64,000 nucleotides of DNA from Saccharum officinarum (lineage: Eukaryota; Streptophyta; Magnoliopsida; Poales; Poaceae): NCBI GenBank assembly GCA_020631735.1, contig CM036159.1:16841511-16905510 (forward strand), in the 5' to 3' direction. Every line of letters starts with the position of its first letter. Position 1 is the stretch's first letter. Of the stretch, positions 54,301 to 64,000 are shown in pieces. A model generated the notes under the pieces. It did not search any database. It was not told where the DNA came from and saw only the letters and a list, made by a program, of their open reading frames with translations. The translations under genes and the position numbers were made by a program.

Positions 54301-57300
54301 AATGAATATTGAAAGATAAGAATGAACTTGAAAGATCGGGCGGGTGGTTTGGCCACTGCTAACATGCATTGGGAAAGGAGTCTCAATGTAGCGTTTCTGC
54401 CTTATCAGTTAAGGACCGTCCGTTGTAAGCCGGCCTGTGTTTCAAGACTTTGCAACTAGCCTCATGCCTTGGGTAAGCCCAAAATGTTAGTGATTCCATT
54501 ACGAGAACGTCTAACCTCGCACTGGGAGTGGAGAGATGGCGGGAGTAGCGTGTACCCTCGGGGCTAGAATCGGTCCGGGTTCGAGGAGTACTGTACTCTC
54601 GGGTGGCGATGGACACATTCTGGTTTTGAGAGATCTAAATGAGGGTTGATATATGCAAGATTCGGTTCTACATATGTCGTGATGTTAGAGATCCTCGAAT
54701 CGTCGTTGCTCCTCGGTTATGGAGACTTGATCACCTGACTTACAACGTAGTTAAGAACTGGAATTGAAAGAAAGAATGAGAAGTGTTTTGATGATAATTA
54801 CTTTGATCTAGATTAGGATCACCTAGAATTGGTTAATGAACCATCAATGGTAAAAGTAAAATATTGAAGATAAGGACTTACCTTAGTAAGCTTTTCTGCA
54901 AAAGAAAATTTGATTCTGGAATACTCGTACCTTGATTCCCTAAAGCTAGCATGCCCTTGGAGTCTTTGTCTTAATCGGGTAAGTCTTGTTAAGTACTCTC
55001 ATACTCAGGGTTTGTTGAACCCCTTGTTGCATGTAACAGAACCGACCAAATTATAAGAGCACAAGTACAAAAACAAGCACCGAAGCGCTCAAATTTTCGA
55101 ACTTGAGCCCATATAATCCCGGTAGTCAATCGAAACCACGAAGGATTTCAAACCAACTTGCTTACAACCAAGATTGCATCATTCAACATACAACATCATA
55201 CGTTATATTTCATAAGTAATTCTGAAATAAGTTTACACATACGGAGTCGCAAATATTATAAACCAAGTTTATAAAGTAGCGGAAGCAAACACACACCAGT
55301 TGTTTAACTACTGCCAGTCTTGTTGATCAACATCCCACAAAAGCATCAGAAAAATACGTAAAGATGATCACGCCCTAGTGATCTAGTCTTCGTCACCCGC
55401 AGGGTGGAGACAAGTTTTGCAGAAGCCTTGATAGAGCATATCAAGGACGTACAGCGAAGCGGTCCTTAAACGACTCGGACGGGCATAGCTCCACACCCAA
55501 GACGTGAAGTGTCTTGCGGCTGTACTATCGAACTCCCGCCTGGTCTCAATTTCATTTTTAGGCATGGTTCCATCCACGATAGCCATAAAGCCACTCGTGA
55601 CTCCTTCCTACATCTCGCGGATGATCGGAAATCACCCGACTTCTACCGAACTAAGCAGGGCTAAGCATTGACACGTGCCTAAACCTAATATAGGATTAAG
55701 TACGATATCTGGACAAGGACAGGTATAATGCAACAATTGTTTTCATACAACTCCTACAACTTAATGCAGTAAACAATTAAAAGTACTCAAGATTAATTTA
55801 TAAAACAGTAGGTTCAGCATGCACCGGGGCTTGCCTTTCAGAAAGGTCAAGGGCCGGTGGTCAGGGCACTCGGGCAAGTCTTCAGCGGCGTCTCCTTCGC
55901 CGACTGGTTCCGCTGGCTTCTCTGGCTGGTCTTGGACTTCCTCCGGAATCACTGGCTCGAACTCGAGGAGTGTTATCCCCTCCGGAACACCTATTGCATG
56001 AGTGCACAATAAATATCATGGGTGCATAATGGTGCAACATGCTCGGAATGAAATGCATTTCAGCAATAAAAGTACTCTACTCCAGTCACTTTATCAGTAC
56101 GTGCAAAACTCTTCTCCGGTGGAGAAGTACTTACCTAATCTACCCAACCTAAGATATAGTTGTTCATCTTCGGTTAAGACCCTAACACCTAACAAACACA
56201 AGAGTGACATTATTTAGGTTACCACATCCAACCCAAAATACAACAGTAAGACATTCTGAACAGCAGCCCAAAGATTCTAACATAACTGGAGATTCCCAAC
56301 CCCAAAAGATATGATCTAAGACATTCTGAAAAGCTTAAGAAATGCACTACAAAATATTTTCAGACCTCAACACTTAATTCTAAAGTTTACCTAGTTGAAA
56401 TTCCAAAGTTCCAGAATCTGTTCTCTCTAAACAGAGAGTAGTCAATTCTGGACTGCCACTTTAAACAGTAATAACTCCCAAACTATTAAGCCGAATGCTC
56501 CCAAATTTTGACACAAGCTAATTTACCAAGTTTACTACAACTTTGGTATTTACAAGTTTTCCAGCAAACACTTTTATCAAGGATCAAATCTAGAAATACT
56601 ATCAGCTGTCCAGAAAACCTAGAATTGCAAAGGTTAAATATTTGTTTATGTGGCAAACATCCCTTAAGGCCAAACTAATGTTACCACAAGTTTACATAGA
56701 TCACAAAACACCAGAAAGTAAGGTGTGCCCACCTAGAATATTTATTTGTACTCATTTCTTAATTTACTTAATTAATTAAGTGGGATTTTAAACATATATG
56801 TAAATTGCTCTTAAAATCCTACAAAAATTACAAGAGACTCTATGAACCAAAAAGAGACCACTGTAAAAATTTGAACTACAATTATTTACAGAAACTCCCC
56901 AAACAAAATTCACAAGCCCAAAAAGCTGATTTTTATATAATTAACAAATCATATTAAAAAGTATCAAACAACAGATTTCATAATTTTCTTGGACACTTTA
57001 GGGTACCAAGACATTCTCCAAAAAGTTATAAGAACATTGCACATGTAGAAAAATTACAAAAATTCATTTAAGTATTCCCTAAAATAACAAGATAGCATTA
57101 TAACTTGAAAAATACTTAAGCACTACTGCCCAAATTTTTACCAAAGCTAGAGAAAGTATAAATTAGCCTACCCACCAAATTTCATAATTTTTGGAATACT
57201 ACAGCTCAAGTTATATATTTAACAAATTTACCTTCATTTCCCAACACATTTAAAAGATCTATTTAATTCTCCCAAAAACTAAACATCACATACCAGATTT

Positions 57301-59574
57301 ATATTTTTTTTTAAATACTACACATCATGTAGATCCTAACAAAATTTATCTCATAATTTTTGGGCAAGTAAAACCCTAGATCTACATTTTTCAAACAACA
57401 ACAAAAATCTGTGACAAAAATAAAAAAAGAAAACAAAACTGAACCCTAACAGCTACAGTGCCAGGCCGGCTCAGTTCACCAGCGCGGCCCAGCCAGCGCG
57501 CGGCCCGATCTGGCTCCCGCCCGCACGCAGCAACCGACAGGTGGGTCCCCGCGGTCAGTGATGGAGGGCAGGGGAGCGGCGAACCGCGAGCTCCGGCGAG
57601 CTCAAGCTCGTCGGAGGGGAGCTCGCTTGGAAAAACAAACACACACGCGTTCCCCGTCATACGGTGCTTCGATTCGTGCAAGCAGGAAGGCTTGGGTTGG
57701 AGTGGGAGGGGCTCGCCACTGGGAACGGCGGCCGGTGAGGGTCGGTGACGGTGCGCCGCCGCCGGTGAGGCCGCACGGTCACAACTAAACTCGGTACGAG
57801 CTTTACTGCAGCTAGGCGGAGCGGTTGAGGTAGGAAGGGAAGACGGAGAGAGGCCCGAACTACCCCGGCCACGGTGAACCTGCATGGCGGAGCTCCGGTG
57901 ACCTCTCGGGAACGGGCGGAGACGGCAATGTGGCTCACCTTGGGCTCAATCAAAGCCACCGGTTGGTCGCAGAGGTGTAGGGCGGTAAGGCGGAGGGACG
58001 GGCGTGATCTGGTGAGCGGTGGTGCGGTGGGGAGCGCGCGCGAGCTCGCCGGAGTGGGGGCGACAATGGCGGCTCGGTTTCTCCGCTTTGAAGCCGAACG
58101 AGGGAGGGAGAGGGAATAGAGGCAGCCTCGACGCGTCGTGGCGGTCTTGAAGGCGCCGTGGACTGGCCGGTGGGGCGAGGGCCGGCGTACGGTCGCCACC
58201 GCGTGTCCACGCATCGGCGAGGCCCTGTGGCCGGTCGGCCACTACCCCTTCTCCGACGAAGCTAAAATGAGTCGATCGGTGCCGTTGGTGATCGACTGAC
58301 AGGGCAACTTCGTCGACGATTTACTCTCAAACCAGCTCGTGTTAGTGAAACCTCCAATTAGCAAAGTTGTAGACCTACGTGAGCACTACAAGTTTGTAAA
58401 AGGCATCATGAGCTGGTTCGGTTTAGTTGGTGAGATATAACGCCACAAAGTGAGGCACATGAAAGCTGAACCGACTTTCAGTTATTTCCCCCGACTGAAA
58501 CCCGATTTTTGAAGCACTCTAACTCATAAACCATTGGGAACCAGGCTTTGGTGATGTTGACAATGTTGTAGAGCTACATGAGGACTACAAGTTTGTCAAT
58601 ATGAGTGGAAACTGGTTTGGCCTGGTTTGTAAACTGCAAGCTTCTAAAGTAGGCCTCAGTAAAACTGGAGGGTCAATTGAAGACTTAGAAAAATTCTAAG
58701 TGTTGAGACAGCCCCTCTAGCTGACTTGTGGGCCATTTTTGAGCATGTTCTGGCTAGTTTCATGAGATGGTCATATTGAGACTTTTGTTCCCCATAAAAT
58801 TCCCTACAACTTTGCTTAAGGGTGCTCCTCCATGCAAGGTATCTAAGCTAGACTTTTTAATTGGTCAAACTAGAGCATCCTAGGGCTAAATGGTGGTCAA
58901 CTACACCTTGGAGGGCATTTTGGTGATTTTGGTCAACATGAACCTTGCTCCATGAGTGACCCTAAGTATAACTAAGGTGTTGTGAGATATAATTGGCTAC
59001 TCTACCTCTTAGTTACACAAACTCTTTAGTGTCACATGATGTGAGCCAAACAAAGTTCTAAAAACAACCACCTTAGTTGCAACCACACAAAATAACATGA
59101 AATGATGCATGCTTATGCTCATGCAAATGCAATGCAGTTATGGAGCTAAACACCTGAGGTGTTACATTGTAGGTGTGGTTCATGAACAAGTCTGCTTCGA
59201 GCCTTGTTGCATGACCGTCATGGCTGAAGAAAGTGACGACGAGTAGACTGTGTGGCCTTTGGGCAAGGCATCTCGCTTGTGTGATGTAATAAAGTTACTA
59301 CCGATACTTCTCTACTACTGGTTTGTAATGATGTTACATAAGGTTTGAGGTTTGAAAACTGGTTTGTAACCCTAAGTTATTGTAAGACTTCCGCTACTTT
59401 ACTCTATTGAATATTTTGAATAAACTGTTGTAATATTGCAATACTCCTGTGATTGGATCCTGTTCGGAGGAAAGCAGGCCTTTTAAGTTATGAGGAACAT
59501 AAGTACGACTGTCAGAAGTCATTATGACGATGACGGGTACATGTGGGCCATCATAATTAGGAGGTTCTATGACA
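51313..59574 (+). mobile_element. Solo LTR 2, Gypsy-like (4.1 kb), interrupted by solo LTR 3
   Basis: It starts TGTAACACCCCTGGTGTTAT and ends GGTTCTATGACA. A perfect TSD TGAGA lies at 51308-51312 and 59575-59579. Without the nested insertion it is 4122 bp. It aligns along its length, in opposite orientation, with solo LTR 1. It contains no coding domain. Short GTG-initiated frames shared with LTR 1 (54383-54616 versus 6835-7068) simply reflect homology. Confidence 0.85.
55032..59166 (-). mobile_element. Solo LTR 3, diverged relative (4135 bp), nested in LTR 2
   Basis: The minus strand starts TGTAACACCTCAGGTGTTTA (59166) and ends GGTCGGTTCTGTTACA (55032). The flanking duplication is TTGCA (55027-55031) and TTGTA (59167-59171), one change. 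Ends and internal layout (AT-rich start, GC-rich middle) parallel LTR 1 and LTR 2, but the body is clearly a different family. No internal genes. Confidence 0.8.
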
Positions 59575-59645
59575 TGAGAGTACTAAAAATAGAAAATGAG
59601 CAAATCCCTTAGATCAAAAGAGTTCGTGTACCTAAGGTTAAATTT

Positions 59646-60064
59646 CCAAAGGCCTGCGTTGAGTGTTAAATATAGAGATGCGAGTGTATTGAGGATCAAA
59701 TATCAAAATTTCTCCATGTGGCAGGGATCTTTGAGCCGTTTCAGCTCGAGTTGTTTGGACTCCATCTTCAGCCTTGCTAGATGCAAGAGATCTTAGAAAG
59801 TTTCTAAAACCCACTCTCAATTCTATTTTTTAACAAATTGGAAAGAAAAAAAAATCTCCAACAATTTCTTACCTTAACTCTTAGTCTTTCTGCACTTATG
59901 GGCTATTTGGCATGGCACCAAAGTGCTCTAGCTCCGTCTCCAAGAGCGCTGTAGTGGTTATTATAGCACAGAGCTCTTTTTTCGTTCTTCTTCAAATAAA
60001 CGGGGAGCCAGGAGGAGTCGTGATTTGTAGGACAAAGTTGGACCTAGAGGAGCCCTATCGAATA
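59646..60064. other. Spacer without a recognised gene
   Basis: AT-rich sequence and a short GGGCTATTTGGCATGGC...GCACAGAGCTC stretch that resembles a MITE edge. No protein or RNA gene is supported. Confidence 0.3.
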
Positions 60065-60065
60065 G

Positions 60066-60470
60066 GGTGGAAGGACCTTAATGTCACCTAGAGGGGGTGA
60101 ATAGGCATTTTTAGAAATTAACAATAAACAAAACTTGAATTAGCATACCACAGAACTTCCACGTCATTATGCATAACTTCCGCGCAACACGGAATAGAAC
60201 GAATTTCATGACGCCTATTGAGTTCAAGCATAAACCAAACTTGTAGATGTGTTTGGAGATATACAATAGCAAGTTCACGAAGTACCTATACAGACAAACA
60301 CACATAACTGAGTAGATCAAGTGCAAAGCAAAGATTTCACTACAGCAAAGAGGTGAGCTCAAGTCATAACAACAAGAAGCAAGACACAAGATTTACCCCC
60401 AAGGCTCAGCGAAGCCACCAAAGCTTGCCTACGTCCTCGTTTTGAGGAAGCCACGAAGGCTTGGAGTTGA
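60066..60470 (-). mobile_element. Copia LTR remnant (SIRE/Angela-like)
   Basis: GGACCTTAATGTCACCTAGAGGGGGTGAATAGGC is the reverse of the usual 3' end of Copia LTRs (compare CACCCCCCCTCTAG...GGACCTTACA in the element at 8824; the motif is given here in part). It continues with U5-like sequence to about 60470. No internal region is attached. Confidence 0.55.
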
Positions 60471-60473
60471 CGG

Positions 60474-62042
60474 ACCAAGGTCCTAGGGGTTTCTTACAGG
60501 GACGGTACTCGGATGGGCCTTGGGCTGGATCACGATCTATTGAGGAACGCGAGACAAGGTGGCGTGGACTTCAAGCTTACCAGATTGACCTAGTTGGCTA
60601 ACAAGGAAAGTTAGATTCTGTAATAGAATTAGGACTCTCCAATTGTAGCTGGCTAGGACTAGTTTTATGCCCTGCCCTCTCTCCCTATATAGAGGCACGG
60701 TGCACCCCTTTGGAGACATGATCATATATTCAATCCAACACAAAAGTCAACACGCCGACTGGACGTAAGCCCTTTGAACATCGCCCCGAGTACCCCATGG
60801 CGAGTTGCTGGTCATCAAACACTGACAGCTGGATCCTCTTCCATTCATGGCAGCTTCTACCGAGTAAGGCCAATCCTACTGAGAAGCATAGAAGTGCAGA
60901 GTATCCAAGCCTAGTACTCTGGGTAGACTGCCAGACTATGAACATTTGTTAGCTAACTACCTAGGGTAGCATAGCTACTATAAGAGGAAGCCTGTCGGCT
61001 ACTATGCAGGATGAGCTATTCGCACATATGGCCACCCAGCCGACGCCATCTGTGCACATTTAGGTTTGGGTATGACCCTTCATGGACAGACGTCGACAGG
61101 CACCCTAGAAGAACTGACATGGAACTGCTGGGTGTGCCACTACCAATCGTCACAAAGACTTCTTCTAGTTGTAGCTCTAGGCTACTCTACCATGCACAAC
61201 TATGGGTTTAGCCTACCCCTAAACCCTATCATAGGAGTTCTTCTAGTCACTACAGCTCTTAGCTATATCCACCGAGTACTCCAGGAGGGATGGTCTACTT
61301 CGCTTACTACCATATTTGCAAATTTCCAACTTAGAGTCACTTGGTTTCTTCAACAACTAGGGTTCAAGTGCTCACCAAGAGGGTTTTATAGGCATTTTGG
61401 TGGTGTTTGTGGACTAGGTTCACAAGGAGTACATGGACAAGCTATTGACTTCTTTTCAGGTTCACGTGCTATACTACAAGGGTACAGTGCATCCCACTAC
61501 ACCTTTTTAGTGTATCGGCAGCCTTATATCACTGCATGTGAGCCAATAGTACACCCGGTAGTATTCTTGGTGGCATATTCTCTCGAATATTCAGAGTATC
61601 CCAGGGTTCACTGTGGCTTGACTTTGTAGGCGACTGGGATACCTCTTACTTGCTTTTGAACAAGCAGACAGGACTACAATTATTGTTTTCACTCTCATCC
61701 TCGAGTATATTCTCTTTCAGATCCTTATTCTGAGTACCAGTACTTGGATACAGGCTCGGGGGCTACGAGGAACATATCCTCTACGGATGTTTCTTTCTTC
61801 TGACCCTTTAACTCTTTGTTTCAAATAGCAAGAGGCTCAGAGGCTACACTCAGTGAGTGCACTTTTTGAAAGTGCACATCACCCGGAAGTTTTTCAGAGC
61901 ACCTCATGGCTTCTCTCATGAAAGTACTCGGACAACACTTGTTTCTACCCGGCAATACCTGGGAGCAACAAGGAGGCTTCCAAGTTTAACCATGATATGC
62001 TCGGGGCTTGATGGACCAGGGTTCTAGGGGTTCCTTATAGGG
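60474..62042. other. Retroelement remnant between 36-bp imperfect direct repeats
   Basis: GGACCAAGGTCCTAGGGGTT (60474) and GGACCAGGGTTCTAGGGGTT (62007) start direct repeats of about 36 bp that differ only by transitions. Between them are an LTR-like promoter (CCCTATATAGAGGCACGG, about 60682) and TACTCGG/GCTCGGGGGCTAC-rich sequence typical of Gypsy LTR or UTR DNA. The open frame 61066-61629 has no recognisable domain. Confidence 0.4.
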
Positions 62043-62046
62043 ACGG

Positions 62047-64000
62047 TATAACACCCCAGTGTTACGCATGCATTTAGCACCTGCCCATGAGCATAAGCAT
62101 TGTCATGCATTCATTAGCATTACATGAAATAACGATTGAAACATAACTTTGAAACATTGATGTTGCAATCGTTTGTTTAAAAAGAACTATGCCATGATTA
62201 TGCTTGTTAGGTTAATAAACATGCTTGTTTGGTAATGTAAAGAATTTAGAATTGTTTCACATGCAATTTGGAGCAACTTTGGTATTTAAAGTTTTGTCAA
62301 ATTTTGCTTTTAAAAATATTCCCAAAAATGGTCAAAAACCCTTCATATTTAGCTTTTACATTCCAGTTCAAAATCCATGCAGAATTTTTAGTTGGTCCAT
62401 AAAGCAAAGTTGTAGAGGATTAAATTCTAAGCAAGTTTCATTTTGGGCCATTTCCAGAAAATGTCATTTACTTGCTCAAAAATTGATTTGAAGCTGTTGT
62501 TTGAAATTTATTTGAAAACAAAAATTGAAAAATGTTTTCTTTACTTATCGGGTCATCGCCTCCGTTTCGGCCCATCAGCGCAGCCAGCCCAGCCTTTCTC
62601 CCTGTGTCCGCGCTCCTCCTTCTGGCCCAGCGTGGCCTCCACGGCTCAGGCCCACGCCCGTGCCACGTCTTCCTCTCCCACGCATGGGTGCGCCCGTTCC
62701 GACCGCGATCAAGCGCTCAGCGCCGCGTGGCGGCCGCATGCCGTCAACGTCGGCCGAGTAGCGCCCGGTGGCCCCTCTCGCGCACACGCTCGCCCGTCTT
62801 CAAGCCGACCGTAGCGCCCCCTCCCTCTCCATTCGCGCTCTCTCTCTCCCGTTTCGAAGAAAAACCCGAGCGGCTCCTTCCACTAGCCACCGCGAGCCGC
62901 AGCCCCGCCGGTGATATTCGTCGTCGGCGGTCCACCGACGCCCGCAATAAGGAGCACACCGCTCCGCCTCGCTCTCCAACACCTCGTGCTCACGACGATT
63001 TCGCCAGTTGAGCCAGGTTGGGCCTGCCCTGGGCATTTCTCCTCTGTAAGGGTGGGCAAAAGACCCGATACCCAATTCCCGAACCCGAATTACCCGAACC
63101 CAGACCCAAAGTACCTGAACTCGAAATACCCGATCATAATTTCGGATAGTGATTGTAAAAACCTGAAATTAGTTTGGGTAATTCGGGTAATGTTTCCCGG
63201 TACCCAAACTACCCAAATTACCCGAAATATCTCAAATTTTTGCTCTTCTATTCCTAATATGAAGCCATGAAGTATTTCAATGTCATATAAATATATTATT
63301 TGGTATGAATTAATGTAGATTTATGCTAACTTGATAATTGATTTGTTGGTAATTAATACGAAGACATAATGTGATTTATAGGACTATTGTTTATTGTTTT
63401 AAAATGGTACTTGAATTCTTCCAAAATGGTTGGTTTTGCCAATTTCGGGTATATCGGGAAAAACCCGAACCCGAACCCGAATTATCGGGTACCCGAAATT
63501 TCGGGTAATGCTTTTTCGGGACAAAAATCGGGTAGCAATTTTTAATACCCGAATTTCTAACTACCCGAATTACCCGACCCGAATTTTTCGGGTAACCCGA
63601 ATGCCCAGCCTTACTCCTCTGCTGTCCGCCATGGCCGCTGTTGGCCGGCGTGCATGATCGGAGCTCCTCTGCCTCCCATTCCCTCCCCGTTTCGCCTTCA
63701 TCTATCCTCCTTGAACGCGCGAAGCCGCTGCCCGCCTCGTTTCGCTTCACCGTGGTCAGTGTTGACACCTCTAATGCCACCTAACCTAGGTTGTCATCCC
63801 CAGTATGACACCAAAGGTGCTAGTACTAAAATATGCAAATGCTCCTTTGAAATAAATATGAAATTCACAAGCACACAGATAATACTGATGTAGCATTTTA
63901 ACTGGGAGTAATCCAGGTACATTATTTATATTTTACCACTAGAAAGGGATGCTAAGGATAATGAGTAATGAGCATCACTGCATGTGCTAATGGAGAGCAT
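62047..64000 (+). mobile_element. LTR 4, partial Gypsy-like LTR running off the window
   Basis: It starts TATAACACCCCAGTGTTACG (terminal TG changed to TA). It shares the layout of LTRs 1-3: CATGAGCATAAGCAT near the start, an AAAGTTGTAGAG motif, then a GC-rich middle with GCCCAGC clusters from about 62550. The right end is outside the window, so it cannot be told whether this is a solo LTR or part of a full element. It is interrupted by a hAT-type element. Confidence 0.6.
63047..63613. mobile_element. Non-autonomous hAT-type element, 567 bp
   Basis: The termini TAAGGGTGGGCA / TGCCCAGCCTTA are inverted repeats. A perfect 8-bp duplication CTCCTCTG (63039-63046, 63614-63621) marks the insertion. 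The subterminal regions are filled with repeated ACCCGAA / TTCGGGTA motifs in both orientations, as in hAT elements. No transposase is encoded. Confidence 0.85.

Larger units (their letters stand above)
50864..59645. mobile_element. Long-TIR (MULE-like) element split by nested LTRs
   Basis: The left end TTAACCCTAGGCATACAAAC...CTCTCTTAACTTAGGC (about 50864-50946) is mirrored by the right parts 51268-51312 and 59575-59645 once the LTR insertion is removed. The inverse right end reads TTTAACCTTAGGTACACGAA and runs to CTCATCTCTTAACTTAGGCC. The TIR is about 80-100 bp, as in Mutator-like elements. Without the LTRs the element is about 0.5 kb. The interior (about 50985-51250) is GC-balanced with no recognised gene. 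Confidence 0.6.

Noticed and set aside
6835..59574. Solo LTRs 1 and 2 as the two LTRs of one giant element
   Set aside because: They are in opposite orientation and each has its own perfect, different TSD (GCGCA, TGAGA).
61066..61629. 187-codon frame
   Set aside because: No recognisable domain; lies in Gypsy-like non-coding sequence.

Overview
The window looks like nuclear DNA of a panicoid grass, probably Andropogoneae (sorghum, sugarcane or Miscanthus type). The species call is inference. It rests on intron-containing genes, a SIRE/Maximus-type Copia element with a GC-rich LTR, about 4.1-kb Gypsy-like LTRs starting TGTAACACC, CACTA arrays of the TTTACTCCCGG type, Helitron-like ends and Stowaway MITEs. 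There is no operon, CRISPR, tRNA or rRNA signal.

Layout. 1-4625: CACTA-type DNA with TACTCCCGG/CCGGGAGTA subterminal arrays, and a Helitron-like segment (about 1097-3498) carrying a broken exon of dehydroascorbate reductase (DHAR). 5539-21642: three nested insertions. A 5'-truncated L1-like LINE (minus strand, 14-bp target-site duplication, TSD) was cut by a solo LTR (minus, TSD GCGCA), which was cut by a nearly intact, young SIRE-type Copia element (plus, TSD GCGGC, two identical-length 2059-bp LTRs). 22067-22384: a small TATA-containing gene on the minus strand. 22.7-25.3 kb: a duplicated GC-rich block and a subtilase-like N-terminal pseudogene. 25.4-33 kb: MITEs, a degenerate roughly 100-bp tandem array, a Helitron-like element and AT microsatellites.

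34508-46474 (minus strand) holds the main host gene, a FIP1/FIPS5 homologue (polyadenylation factor, Factor Interacting with Poly(A) polymerase). I could build it as nine exons with consistent phases, 1308 codons. Its introns hold an RTE-type LINE fragment, an internally deleted Copia element and Stowaway MITEs. Its last exon contains a 60-nt in-frame insertion made from an RTE LINE 3' tail plus a 9-bp TSD. A transposon with a gag-like zinc-knuckle ORF (46784-50855) and a perfect 89-bp inverted repeat lie immediately upstream.

50.86-59.64 kb: a long-TIR (MULE-like) element was split by a 4.1-kb solo LTR (plus, TSD TGAGA), itself split by a second, diverged solo LTR (minus, TSD TTGCA/TTGTA). 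60-64 kb: a Copia LTR remnant, an unresolved retroelement remnant, and the start of a further LTR containing a complete 567-bp hAT-type element with a perfect 8-bp TSD.

Only two loci look like functional host genes: FIP1 and the small 105-aa gene. Nearly everything else is transposable-element sequence whose insertion order can be read from the TSDs.
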